A DNA stretch of 64,000 bases, from NCBI GenBank assembly GCA_031277915.1, contig JAITLL010000076.1:1-64000 (forward strand), in the 5' to 3' direction. Every line of letters begins with the position of its first letter. The stretch's first letter is position 1. This DNA comes from Acinetobacter sp. GTDB taxonomy: Bacteria > Pseudomonadota > Gammaproteobacteria > Pseudomonadales > Moraxellaceae. The translations under genes and the position numbers were made by a program. Shown one piece after another: positions 9,469 through 18,169 of the stretch. The notes under the pieces are model-generated. The model saw only the letters and a list, made by a program, of their open reading frames with translations, was not told the DNA's origin and ran no database searches.

Positions 9469-10334
9469 ATGAATACCCCAGCATCAAATGTTAAAATCCG
9501 ACTCCAGATTTGGTAGAAGATAATGCATTCTTCCCATCACCATACTCACTGAGCCAATTACTTCTCCTAAAATAGATTACGATGGTACGACTTATCCAAC
9601 GCCATATACAGGTCATAAAAAGGTCTTGATGATTGCAACCGATGAGCGTTATATCCAGATGCAAAACGGTAAGTTCTTTTCTACAAGAAACCATCCAGTA
9701 GAAATGCTTTTGCTGATGTTTCATTTAGATAATGCTGGTATTGAAATTGATGTTGTGACACTTTCAGGTAATCCAGCTAAACTTGAAATGTGAGCAATGC
9801 CCAAACAAGAACAGGTGGTATTAGATACTTTTCAGAAATATGCAGATAAATTAAAAAGTCCGCTAAAACTTGCCGATATTTTAGAAAACGCAGTCGGTGA
9901 AAACTCTCAATACGCAGCGGTGTTTATTCCAAGTGGACATGGCGTTTTAGCTAAAATTCCACATAATCTAGATGTCAAAAAAGTTCTTAATTGGGCAGTT
10001 GAACAAGAAAAATTTATTATTGCTTTATGTCATGGTCCAGCATCATTAGGCTGTGGCAGTAGATGAGCAGTCTGAAGATTATATTTTTAAAGATTATCAA
10101 ATTTGTGTATTACCTGACTCATTAGATAAGGGTGCAAATATTGATATTGGTTATATGCCAAGGGCTTTACCGCGGTGAGTAGGTAAAAACCTTGAAAAAC
10201 TCGGTGTGGAAATTTTAAATAAGGGTATTACAGGACAATGTCATAGAGATCGTAAATCACTAACGGGCGATAGTCCGCTTGCTTCTAATAATTTAGGAAA
10301 ATTTGCAGCTGAAACTGAAGGATTAAGTAATTAA
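9469..10334 (+). pseudogene. hchA: Broken hchA (Hsp31 glyoxalase III / chaperone)
   Basis: The translation can be followed along HchA in pieces: [17 protein letters not shown], then [60 protein letters not shown], and at the end [19 protein letters not shown]. It is broken by frameshifts near 9500, 9570 and 10050 and by in-frame TGA codons, one (at 9791-9793) where HchA has Trp in YWAMP, another after GYMPRALPR near 10177. An intact AAGGAGGG ribosome site still precedes the ATG at 9469. The catalytic CHGP loop is recognisable but the protein cannot be made whole. Confidence 0.9.
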
Positions 10335-10339
10335 AAGTG

Positions 10340-10412
10340 TGCGCCCTGCGGGACTCGAACCCACGTCGGTCGCTTAGGAGGCAACTGCTCTATCCAGTTA
10401 AGCTAAGGGCGC
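10340..10412 (-). tRNA. tRNA-Arg (anticodon CCU)
   Basis: Reading the minus strand, GCGCCCU pairs with AGGGCGC as a 7-bp acceptor stem; the anticodon arm is GUUGC-CUCCUAA-GCGAC, giving anticodon CCU for codon AGG; the T arm is GUGGG-UUCGAGU-CCCGC. The discriminator is A and the CCA end is not encoded. It lies 5 nt beyond the stop of the hchA remnant, on the opposite strand. Confidence 0.95.
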
Positions 10413-10435
10413 ATAATTTTATGATTATAAACAAA

Positions 10436-10463
10436 AAAGCCATTGCCTAAGCAATGACTTTTT
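10436..10463 (-). terminator. Terminator after the aromatic permease gene
   Basis: On the minus strand AAAAAGTCATTGC and GCAATGGCTTTTTT pair around TTAG and end in a T run, just past the permease stop codon. Confidence 0.8.
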
Positions 10464-10489
10464 ATGGTTTTTAGTACAAAAAAGTTACA

Positions 10490-11845
10490 TTACTGTTCTT
10501 TCGTATTGAGGACTTTAAATAAAACAAACATAAGAACAATCCAGATCGGAATCATCATTACAGACTCTTTAAAGCCTTGGCTCCACATAATGTAGAGTAC
10601 AACAGCAATGAAACCTAAAACCAAATAGTTACTAAATGGTGCCCAAAGTGCAGGGAAGTGAGTTTTTTGACCGAGTTTTTTCATTGCTGATTTAAACTTG
10701 AGGTGAGTCATACTGATCATCGCCCAGTTCAATACCAACGCTCCAACTACAATGTACATTAAGTGGCTTAAAGCATCTTCAGGTACGAAGTAATTTAAAA
10801 GAACACAGCCAAAAATAAGTAATGCAGATAACAAAACTGCTGGTACAGGTACACCTTGTTTATTTACTTTCTTGAAAATTTTTGGCGCGTTACCTTGTTG
10901 AGCTAAACCGTAAAGCATACGGCTATTGGCAAACATCCCACTGTTATAAACAGAAAGGGCCGCGGTTAAAATAATAAAGTTAAGTAAGTGTGCAGCCCAA
11001 CCAATACCCATTTGGCTAAAGATCATAACAAATGGACTTTTATCGAGACCGCCAAGATCTAATTGGTTCCAAGGCACTAATGAAAGTAAAATTGTCAATG
11101 AACCGATATAGAAAATCAAGATACGGAAAACAACTTGGTTAATTGCTTTTGGAATGGTTTTTTTCGGATCTTTTGCTTCTGCAGCTGCCATACCAATCAG
11201 TTCAATACCACCAAAGGCGAACATCAAGAAAGCTAACATATAGAAGAGGCCGCTAAAGCCATTTGGAAAAAATCCACCATGAGACCAAAGGTTACTAAAC
11301 GAAATGCTTGAACCTACATCTGCTGTAAATAGCAAATACAGTCCAAAAATAATCATTGAGATAACCGCAACAACTTTAATAATAGCGAGCCAGAATTCGG
11401 ACTCACCATAAAATTTAACATTTGTTAGGTTAATTGCCGTAATTACGACAAAGAAAAATAAGACAGACGTCCACGCTGGAATATGAGGCCACCAATAATT
11501 AATATATTTGGCTACCGCAGTAAGCTCGCTCATCGCGACCAGAACGTAGAGTATCCAATAATTCCATCCAGCTAAAAATCCGGGAAATTTCCCCCAATAT
11601 TTATAAGCAAAATGGCTGAACGATCCTGCAACAGGTTCTTCAACAATCATTTCTCCCAAGTGACGCATAATCAAAAATGCGATTAAGCCGCCAATGGCAT
11701 ATCCTAAAATAATGGATGGTCCCGCAGATTGAATCACTTGCGCCGAGCCTAAAAATAATCCGGTACCAATTGCTCCACCCATAGCAATTAATTGGATATG
11801 TCGATTTTTTAGTCCTCGTTGAAGTGTAGAAGATTCGTTGGTCAA
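10490..11845 (-). CDS. AroP/PheP-like amino acid permease (APC superfamily)
   Basis: A 451-residue inner membrane carrier with about 12 hydrophobic helices. The N-terminus LQRGLKNRHIQLIAMGGAIG followed by TGLFLGSA is the first-helix signature of the AAT group (AroP, PheP, CycA), and AAAEAKDPKKTIPKAINQVV is the usual helix 6-7 loop. These proteins import aromatic or small neutral amino acids with protons. The reading frame begins with TTG at 11845; a TGA lies three codons upstream, so the start is TTG or the gene has a 5' frameshift. Substrate is inferred from family only. Confidence 0.85.
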   Translation of the reverse strand: MTNESSTLQRGLKNRHIQLIAMGGAIGTGLFLGSAQVIQSAGPSIILGYAIGGLIAFLIMRHLGEMIVEEPVAGSFSHFAYKYWGKFPGFLAGWNYWILYVLVAMSELTAVAKYINYWWPHIPAWTSVLFFFVVITAINLTNVKFYGESEFWLAIIKVVAVISMIIFGLYLLFTADVGSSISFSNLWSHGGFFPNGFSGLFYMLAFLMFAFGGIELIGMAAAEAKDPKKTIPKAINQVVFRILIFYIGSLTILLSLVPWNQLDLGGLDKSPFVMIFSQMGIGWAAHLLNFIILTAALSVYNSGMFANSRMLYGLAQQGNAPKIFKKVNKQGVPVPAVLLSALLIFGCVLLNYFVPEDALSHLMYIVVGALVLNWAMISMTHLKFKSAMKKLGQKTHFPALWAPFSNYLVLGFIAVVLYIMWSQGFKESVMMIPIWIVLMFVLFKVLNTKEQ

Positions 11846-12224
11846 AGGTCTTCACTCACAATGAATAAGTAAATTATTCTAATAGATGGATTTATTTTAG
11901 CCTAGACTACAAATGAACAAGAGGTGACTGAAAAGTAATAGTAAAAAATATTTAAAATCATAAACTTGCTTTTAATAATGAAAGAATGGGTAAAAAATAT
12001 TCTAAAAATATATTTTTTGATAGACTCTTTTTCTCATGATTTTGCTTAATTCAGTCATTGCGAGCATGAATTGAAATTCACAAAATAAGTTTACGTCAAT
12101 ACGATTGATGTATAAAAGCATAATGCTATCTCTTGATCACAAAACGATTTAAGATGAAGCGGATGACTAAACAAGTCTGTTTGTTTCGAGATATAAAAAC
12201 ACAATAGTAAGGATAACAGTTGAT
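11846..12224. other. Divergent promoter region, permease / prpF
   Basis: About 380 nt between divergent genes, AT-rich, with no ORF, RNA or clear inverted repeat that I can support. It should contain both promoters; AAGGATAACAG before 12225 is a plausible ribosome site for prpF. Confidence 0.45.
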
Positions 12225-13412
12225 ATGAGCTCAGTACCGCAAATTAAAATTCCAGCAACTTACATGCGTGGTGGAACCAGTAAAGGTGTATTTTTTAAAC
12301 TTGATGATTTGCCGGAAAGAGCTCAGGTTGCAGGTCAAGCAAGAGATCAACTTTTACTACGAGTTATTGGTAGTCCAGACCCTTATGGAAAGCAAATTGA
12401 TGGGATGGGCGGGGCCACTTCGAGTACCAGCAAAACTGTTATTCTCGCTAAAAGTACTCAGCCAGATCATGATGTTGATTATTTGTTTGGTCAGGTTTCA
12501 ATTGATCAGGCTTTTGTAGACTGGAGTGGTAACTGCGGTAATTTAACTGCTGCTGTTGGTTCTTTTGCGATTTCAAATGGTTTGGTTGATGCAGATCGTA
12601 TTCCTGAAAATGGTCTGTGTACTGTTCGAATCTGGCAAAAAAATATTCAAAAAACCATTATTGCACATGTACCTATAACCAATGGTCAAGTTCAAGAAAC
12701 TGGTGATTTTGAGCTGGATGGGGTGACGTTCCCTGCTGCTGAAGTTCAAATTGAGTTTTTAGACCCAGCCGATGATGGTGAAGAAGGCGGTGACATGTTC
12801 CCAACAGGAAACGTGGTTGATCAGTTCGATGTTCCTGAGATTGGTCATTTTCAAGCAACATTTATTAATGCCGGTATTCCAACTATTTTCTTAAATGCAG
12901 AAGACTTAGGATACCAAGGTACAGAGTTGCAAGATCATATTAATAGTGATGCTACTGCATTGGCACGTTTTGAAAAAATCCGTGCGTATGGGGCAGTAAA
13001 GATGGGCTTAATTAAAGATATTTCAGAAGCGGCTGCGCGTCAGCACACACCAAAAATTGCTTTTGTTTCTAAACCAAAAAACTATACGGCCTCCAGCGGC
13101 AAGGTAGTTTCAGAGGGTGATATCGACTTACTGGTTCGTGCTTTGTCGATGGGTAAACTGCACCACGCCATGATGGGAACAGCAGCGGTTGCGATTGGCA
13201 CAGCTGCTGCCATTCCGGGAACGTTAGTAAATATTGCGGCTGGTGGTGGTGAACGTGAAGCGGTACGTTTTGGTCATCCATCTGGAACATTACGTGTAGG
13301 TGCTCAAGCACAACTTATTAATGATCAATGGGTCGTGAAAAAAGCGATTATGAGCCGTAGTGCACGTGTCTTAATGGAAGGTTGGGTGCGCGTTCCGGGT
13401 GACAATTTCTAA
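12225..13412 (+). CDS. prpF: PrpF-family isomerase (2-methylaconitate cis-trans isomerase)
   Basis: A 395-residue protein whose N-terminus PATYMRGGTSKGVFF is the PrpF signature; WSGNCGNLTAAVGSFA and GGGEREAVRFGHPSGTLRV are the other conserved blocks of this diaminopimelate-epimerase-like fold. PrpF works with AcnD in the 2-methylcitrate route for propionate, isomerising 2-methylaconitate. None of prpB, prpC or acnD is next to it, and it is flanked by an amino acid permease and ispA. The family also contains oxalomesaconate tautomerases, so the substrate is less certain than the fold. A terminator follows. Confidence 0.85.
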   Translation: MSSVPQIKIPATYMRGGTSKGVFFKLDDLPERAQVAGQARDQLLLRVIGSPDPYGKQIDGMGGATSSTSKTVILAKSTQPDHDVDYLFGQVSIDQAFVDWSGNCGNLTAAVGSFAISNGLVDADRIPENGLCTVRIWQKNIQKTIIAHVPITNGQVQETGDFELDGVTFPAAEVQIEFLDPADDGEEGGDMFPTGNVVDQFDVPEIGHFQATFINAGIPTIFLNAEDLGYQGTELQDHINSDATALARFEKIRAYGAVKMGLIKDISEAAARQHTPKIAFVSKPKNYTASSGKVVSEGDIDLLVRALSMGKLHHAMMGTAAVAIGTAAAIPGTLVNIAAGGGEREAVRFGHPSGTLRVGAQAQLINDQWVVKKAIMSRSARVLMEGWVRVPGDNF

Positions 13413-13426
13413 AAGTGATTTAAATG

Positions 13427-13458
13427 AAAAAGCCTCTCTACTATAGAGAGGCTTTTTT
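13427..13458 (+). terminator. Rho-independent terminator after prpF
   Basis: AAAAGCCTCTCTA and TAGAGAGGCTTTTTT form a perfect long stem with a CTA loop and a T run. Confidence 0.92.
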
Positions 13459-13572
13459 GCATGTGATATCAATAACGCATCACGTACTTTTTATAGGGAA
13501 TCGTGTATGATGTAACACATGAATGTTTCATTACATTTAATAAAATTTCTCTACTGATTTTACGAGGCGACT

Positions 13573-14484
13573 GTGTCATCACTCTCTCAAGTTAATGCGG
13601 ATGTTTTAAAACAAGCTCAACAACGTATTCAACAAGATTTATTGACAACTCTCGCTGCATTTTCAATTCCTGAACCTTTAAAAAGCGCAGTACACCATGC
13701 AGTCATGCTTGGTGGAAAACGTGTTCGTCCAGCTTTATGTTATGCCACTGCTTCTTTACAGAATAATCCAAATTTTGCTGCGGCTCGCCGTGCTGCGGTT
13801 GCAATTGAACTTATTCATTGTTACTCGCTAGCGCACGATGACCTGCCTTGCATGGACAATGATTTGCTTCGACGTGGTCAGCCAACGTGTCACGTGGCAT
13901 TTGGTGAAGATACTGCTTTGCTTGCAGGCGATATTTTACAATCGATGGCTTTTGAAGTTTTAGGAAGCCGTTTGTTTGATGAGCAAGGGCAGGGAACTGA
14001 TGCTGCAATTGTATTAAAGCAAATTCAAATTTTAGCAACAGCCAGCTCTAAAATGGTTTGTGGACAGGTTTTAGATTTACAAGCCGAAGCTAAACAAATT
14101 TCTCAAGACGAACTAGAAAATATCCATCGTAATAAAACGGGGGCGCTCATTCAGGCTGCTATTATGATGGGTGCAGTGACACTTTTCTCTGGAACAGATC
14201 AGGCAATTCCGAAATTGCGCCAATACGGGCAAGCGATTGGACTGGCCTTTCAGGTGCAAGATGATATTTTAGATATCACTTCAAGCACTGAAACTTTAGG
14301 TAAAACTGCGGGTAAGGATGAACAAGTACAAAAGTCGACTTATCCTGCTTTAATGGGACTTGAGCAAGCACAGGTTTATGCAAAAGAATTGCATGATCAA
14401 GCTTTTGAGGCTTTAGCGCATTTTGGCGAAAATGCAAAAGAATTAATCGAAATTTCACAATTTCTTTTAGCGCGTACCAATTAA
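13573..14484 (+). CDS. ispA: Farnesyl diphosphate synthase IspA
   Basis: A 303-residue short-chain trans-prenyltransferase. It has LGGKRVRPAL at 47-56, the first Asp-rich motif DDLPCMD at 89-95 (two residues longer than in long-chain synthases, typical of bacterial FPP synthases) and the second motif DDILD at 230-234. It condenses IPP with DMAPP and GPP in the cytoplasm to give FPP, the precursor for the undecaprenyl carrier and for the octaprenyl chain made by ispB in this same window. The start is GTG at 13573, preceded by CGAGG. A YjbR-type gene follows after 59 nt. Confidence 0.94.
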   Translation: MSSLSQVNADVLKQAQQRIQQDLLTTLAAFSIPEPLKSAVHHAVMLGGKRVRPALCYATASLQNNPNFAAARRAAVAIELIHCYSLAHDDLPCMDNDLLRRGQPTCHVAFGEDTALLAGDILQSMAFEVLGSRLFDEQGQGTDAAIVLKQIQILATASSKMVCGQVLDLQAEAKQISQDELENIHRNKTGALIQAAIMMGAVTLFSGTDQAIPKLRQYGQAIGLAFQVQDDILDITSSTETLGKTAGKDEQVQKSTYPALMGLEQAQVYAKELHDQAFEALAHFGENAKELIEISQFLLARTN

Positions 14485-14543
14485 TAAAATATTAAATTAA
14501 TCATCCTGCTTATATTCATATTCAATGAATAAAGGAGATAAGA

Positions 14544-14912
14544 ATGAATGGTGATCAGCTCCATCAAGTTGCAATAGAGATTGCGCGTAATCTTCCTTTT
14601 AGTGAGCAAAGCCAACCCTTTGGCCCAGAATGCGACGTCTTTAAAATTTTAGAAAAGGTGTTTTTGTTAGTGGGGGAAGGAACGGGCACAAAAATGATTA
14701 CTGTCAAATGTGATCCGTATAAAAGTCAGGAATATCAGGAACTTTATCCTTTTATTATTCCGGGTTATCACATGAATAAAAAACATTGGATTTCTATTCA
14801 GCCGCATCAAAACTTAACTTGTGATTTACTTCAAGATTTGATTCGAGACTCTTATGACTTGGTCGTAAAAAAGCTACCTTTGAAAGATCAGAAAAGATTA
14901 AACAACCAATAA
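14544..14912 (+). CDS. MmcQ/YjbR family protein
   Basis: A 122-residue small cytoplasmic protein with the YjbR pattern: an N-terminal helix, PFGPECDVFKILEKVFLLV, a central strand pair with KCDP, and near the end HWISIQPHQNLTCDLL, then LIRDSYDLVVKKLP. The family has a CyaY-like fold and is annotated as DNA-binding-like, with no firm function. AAGGAGATAAGA before the ATG is a strong ribosome site. It may be co-transcribed with ispA; a terminator follows directly. Confidence 0.85.
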   Translation: MNGDQLHQVAIEIARNLPFSEQSQPFGPECDVFKILEKVFLLVGEGTGTKMITVKCDPYKSQEYQELYPFIIPGYHMNKKHWISIQPHQNLTCDLLQDLIRDSYDLVVKKLPLKDQKRLNNQ

Positions 14913-14922
14913 TACTTAATAT

Positions 14923-14952
14923 AAAAACGGCGACATGATTGTCGCCTTTTTA
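14923..14952 (+). terminator. Terminator after yjbR-type gene
   Basis: GGCGAC and GTCGCC pair around ATGATT, flanked by A and T runs, so it could also serve the convergent SPFH gene. Confidence 0.8.
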
Positions 14953-14980
14953 TTTCAATTATTTATTGAAAACACTTAAA

Positions 14981-15835
14981 TTAATTATGCTTTCCCATAA
15001 TGCCACGAATTGTATTTAAAACATCGGCAGGTAACACAACAGTTTTGGCATTGCTTGATTTGGCCATGTCTTGCATCGCTTTAACGTACTGTTCACCTAA
15101 CAGGTAAGCAACAGGTGTTTCTTTATCACCCACTGCACTTGTCACCATTTCAATCGCTTTTTGAGAAGCTTCAGCCAAAACAACTTGCGCTTCTGCATCA
15201 CGACGAGATGCTTCTAAACGACCATCTGCTTCTAAAATTGCAGCTTGTTTTTCACCGTCAGCTCTCGTAACGGTTGCACGACGTTGGCGTTCTGCCGCAG
15301 CTTGGGCTTCCATGGCAGCTTGCATAGTTGTAGATGGCTGAATATCTTGAATCTCAACCGTTTTTAAGGTGATGCCCCAATCTGAAATATCATCAGAAAT
15401 TGCAGCTTTCAACTTAGCCTTAATATGATCTCGAGATGATAAAGCATCGTCTAGATCCATCTCACCGACAATTGAACGTAGAGAGGTTTGTACAAGGTTT
15501 TGAATTGCCCATGTGTAGTTTTCAATACCGTAAACTGCTTTTTCTGGTGTGGTTAAATTAATATATGCTACAGCATTCATGAGTAATACAGCATTATCAC
15601 GTGTAATCACTTCTTGCGATGGAATATCTAGCACAATGTCTTTAGTGGTAATTTTATAGGCCACATCATCAATATAAGGAATAACAAAATTAAGGCCTGG
15701 GTTAAGGGTCGTATGGTATTTACCTAAACGCTGAACAATCCATTTATAACCTTGAGGAACAATACGAACCCCTTTAAAAATGGTAACAGCAACAAAAGCC
15801 AAAAAGGCTAAAACAATAATTGTACCAACTGGCAT
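14981..15835 (-). CDS. SPFH/band-7 family membrane protein (QmcA/paraslipin type)
   Basis: A 284-residue protein with one N-terminal membrane helix (TIIVLAFLAFVAVTIFKGV), then the SPFH domain (VPQGYKWIVQRLGKYHTTL, VITRDNAVL) and an Ala/Glu/Arg-rich coiled coil (AQAAAERQRRATVTRADGEK) at about 180-245. Such proteins form oligomeric cages on the inner membrane and regulate proteases and membrane organisation. It lies downstream of an NfeD gene with a 28-nt gap, the classical NfeD-SPFH operon. Length matches QmcA-like members. Confidence 0.88.
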   Translation of the reverse strand: MPVGTIIVLAFLAFVAVTIFKGVRIVPQGYKWIVQRLGKYHTTLNPGLNFVIPYIDDVAYKITTKDIVLDIPSQEVITRDNAVLLMNAVAYINLTTPEKAVYGIENYTWAIQNLVQTSLRSIVGEMDLDDALSSRDHIKAKLKAAISDDISDWGITLKTVEIQDIQPSTTMQAAMEAQAAAERQRRATVTRADGEKQAAILEADGRLEASRRDAEAQVVLAEASQKAIEMVTSAVGDKETPVAYLLGEQYVKAMQDMAKSSNAKTVVLPADVLNTIRGIMGKHN

Positions 15836-15863
15836 GAAAAAACCCTCTCTTTATCTTTAATGT

Positions 15864-16325
15864 TTATGAAGTACCGTGAGACTGAACAATTAAGTCATTA
15901 CCTGAAATATCAATAACTCGAACCCGATCACCGACTTTAACAGGGGTAACACTTCGACAGTTCCATTCATCGGCCCCTAAAATAGGCATAGGGAAACGAA
16001 CAATAATTTGATCATGGTCTAGACCGGTTTGAATCACCATTCCAATTTGACCAATCGTTGCTTCACGGGGCAATCCCGCTTTAGTTTTATCAATTGATAG
16101 GGGTTTAATAAATTTGAACCAAAGAATGGTGCATAGCACTGATAGTATTATCCACAATACAATTTGAGTTGTAAGACTGATATCTGGAAATAGCCAATAG
16201 AGAAAGCAGACCATAATGGCTGCAATACCAAACCAGAGAGCGGCAAAGGCTGGGAGAATCAGCTCAGAAAGAATAAGTAAGATACCCAATACAAACCAGT
16301 GCCAAGGTTCTACAACAAACTCCAT
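15864..16325 (-). CDS. NfeD-family membrane protein (short form)
   Basis: A 153-residue protein with three or four membrane helices in the first 85 residues (WHWFVLGILLILSELILPAF and following) and a C-terminal OB-fold domain (VIQTGLDHDQIIVRFPMPIL, VKVGDRVRVIDISGNDLIVQ). It is the first gene of an operon with the SPFH protein and is expected to bind it. It lacks the N-terminal ClpP-like protease domain of long NfeD proteins. Confidence 0.88.
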   Translation of the reverse strand: MEFVVEPWHWFVLGILLILSELILPAFAALWFGIAAIMVCFLYWLFPDISLTTQIVLWIILSVLCTILWFKFIKPLSIDKTKAGLPREATIGQIGMVIQTGLDHDQIIVRFPMPILGADEWNCRSVTPVKVGDRVRVIDISGNDLIVQSHGTS

Positions 16326-16355
16326 AGATCTGCTCTTTTATATATCTTTATGAAG

Positions 16356-16384
16356 GGTAAAAGTGATCTCATATCACTTTTACC
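16356..16384 (-). terminator. Hairpin after the patatin lipoprotein gene
   Basis: GGTAAAAGTGAT and ATCACTTTTACC form a 12-bp stem with a 5-nt loop between the patatin gene and nfeD. The T run is weak, so this could also be an mRNA stabilising hairpin. Confidence 0.6.
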
Positions 16385-16430
16385 ACTGTAGCAGATGATG
16401 GGAAGTGTGGATAGAAAAAAACCAATTCAA

Positions 16431-17348
16431 TTAAAATTTAGGGCGTGGTGCTGGCTTAAATGCGGCTGGAGATTTTTTAAAGTTTGCAATTGCAGTCTCA
16501 ACTTGGCGCATTTGTGCTTGAGCAGCTTTTTCACCTTCTAAAATAGCTTCATTGCTCGATTTTAAATCGAGCGTACCTAAGTGCCCAACTTTAGGTTGAA
16601 TCACCACATTAGCTTGCTTGAGTTCTTCATTAATAGTTTGTTGACCCATAATATTAATGGTTTGATCAAGTAAACCCCACATATTCGCTGGGCGATTGCC
16701 TGCTGGTCGTGCTGAAATATCAACAGCAATCACGATATCGGCACCCATATCACGTGCTGTTTTTACCGGAATCGGACTCACCAAACCACCATCTACATAT
16801 TTTTGATTACCAATAGTAGCTGGTACAAACACGTTTGGAATACTGCAAGAAGCACGCACAGCTTGACCTGCATTACCTTTAATAAAGTCTGCTTTTTGGC
16901 CATTATCAAGGCGAGTTGCGACTGCTGCAAAACGAATTGGGAACTTCTCAATAGGCTTGTTGCCCACGTTACGGTTCACATAGTCTTGAAGCTTTTGTCC
17001 AAGAATAATACCCTGACGGTTAAGCGTTAAATCACGGATATCCGATTCTTGTAACTTCAGAGCCAGACTTTGGAGTTGATAAGGCGTTTGTCCACTGGCA
17101 TAGATACTTCCTACAAAACTGCCCGCACTAGTACCCGTTACAATTTTAGGTTTAATACCATGCGACTCTAAGACCTTGATCACACCAATATGTGAAAATC
17201 CTTTTGCTCCACCGCCTCCTAGAGCAAGTGCGATCACTGGTTCGCGTGGTTTAATTGAGGTGGTCGGTGTTGGTGTTTTGCTGAATTTATCGCAGCCAAA
17301 TAGGGCTAGAGAGATAAATCCGATAGTGGCAAATTGAGCAATCTTCAT
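16431..17348 (-). CDS. Patatin-like phospholipase, RssA type, lipoprotein
   Basis: A 305-residue protein. The N-terminus has a lipobox (LALFGC, Cys19), so it is probably anchored in a membrane facing the periplasm. The patatin domain shows the oxyanion loop GGGGAKG at 44-50, the nucleophile elbow GTSAGS at 72-77 (Ser74) and the catalytic Asp in DGG at 186-188. Such enzymes hydrolyse acyl ester bonds of lipids. It is next to an acyltransferase on the same strand (67-nt gap), which hints at a role in acyl chain remodelling; that link is inference. Confidence 0.87.
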   Translation of the reverse strand: MKIAQFATIGFISLALFGCDKFSKTPTPTTSIKPREPVIALALGGGGAKGFSHIGVIKVLESHGIKPKIVTGTSAGSFVGSIYASGQTPYQLQSLALKLQESDIRDLTLNRQGIILGQKLQDYVNRNVGNKPIEKFPIRFAAVATRLDNGQKADFIKGNAGQAVRASCSIPNVFVPATIGNQKYVDGGLVSPIPVKTARDMGADIVIAVDISARPAGNRPANMWGLLDQTINIMGQQTINEELKQANVVIQPKVGHLGTLDLKSSNEAILEGEKAAQAQMRQVETAIANFKKSPAAFKPAPRPKF

Positions 17349-17415
17349 CTTTAAAAAACAATCTATAGCAAGATAAATTAAGATGGCCCATCAGACCAGA
17401 TTCGCTCAATTTTTG

Positions 17416-18042
17416 CTAGGTTTTTTTCACAAGATTTTGTAAAGGCTCTGCAAGCCAATTCGGGTTTTTAGGTGAAATTTTTCCTTGATATCGCTCGAAA
17501 ATTTTGGCGAGATCTTCATCATAGTTTCCGCTAGGAATTAAATAGCCTAAGCAGTGAATGGTTTTGCGTTCATAATCAAAAGAGAACATCACAATTGGAA
17601 TATCAGCTTTTGCAGCAATATGATAAAAACCACTTTTCATTTTTTTGGCTTTTTTACGTGTGCCCTCGGGTGCCATGCCAATCCAGATTTTCTCATAGTG
17701 CTGAATAGTGGCAACGACTTGTTCCGTCAGACCATTGGCAGAGTCACGTTTAACTGGAATGACTCCAGCCCAATCTAGAAACCGTTTAAAAGGTGGCTTA
17801 AAAAGGCTATCTTTACCCAGTACCGTAATTTGAATACCAAGTCCAAAAATTGCAAGAAAGCCATACCATCCATCAATATTAGAGGTATGTGGGGAAATAA
17901 TGGCTACTGCTTTTGGAAAATTAGGAACTTCGCCTTCTATTGTCCAGCCTTGTGCCAAAAAAAGTTTCTTAAATAATGCCCGGCTTAAAGCATTGCCCCG
18001 GTGAGGAACCTTCGGGGGCAGATTAGGGAAATGTTGTTCCAT
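17416..18042 (-). CDS. 1-acyl-glycerol-3-phosphate-type acyltransferase (PlsC-like)
   Basis: A 208-residue protein of the lysophospholipid acyltransferase group. The catalytic H-X4-D box is HTSNID at 52-57 and the substrate-binding PEGTR motif is at 125-129. It is short and lacks a long N-terminal membrane region, like the small acyltransferase-like proteins found in many proteobacteria. It transfers acyl chains to lysophospholipid-type acceptors at the membrane; the true acceptor is unknown. It probably starts the transcript that continues into the patatin gene. Confidence 0.84.
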   Translation of the reverse strand: MEQHFPNLPPKVPHRGNALSRALFKKLFLAQGWTIEGEVPNFPKAVAIISPHTSNIDGWYGFLAIFGLGIQITVLGKDSLFKPPFKRFLDWAGVIPVKRDSANGLTEQVVATIQHYEKIWIGMAPEGTRKKAKKMKSGFYHIAAKADIPIVMFSFDYERKTIHCLGYLIPSGNYDEDLAKIFERYQGKISPKNPNWLAEPLQNLVKKT

Positions 18043-18169
18043 ATTTTTTAGTTTTAGATGATCCTTTAGTTTATCTTAATCTTTTGAAATATATGCTTCA
18101 TTGGCAAAATGTAAGAACAACATGGCATTTGATGTTATTCCTCATTAAACAAATAAAAAGTAGGTTTCT

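Noticed and set aside
10337-10412. Integration site of a mobile element at the tRNA-Arg
   Set aside because: No integrase, no repeated tRNA end and no foreign genes follow; only the hchA remnant adjoins it.
11640-11855. 71-codon minus-strand ORF over the permease 5' end
   Set aside because: It is the +1 frame of the permease gene. It was considered as a frameshifted N-terminus because the permease starts with TTG, but only the permease frame reads the conserved first helix.
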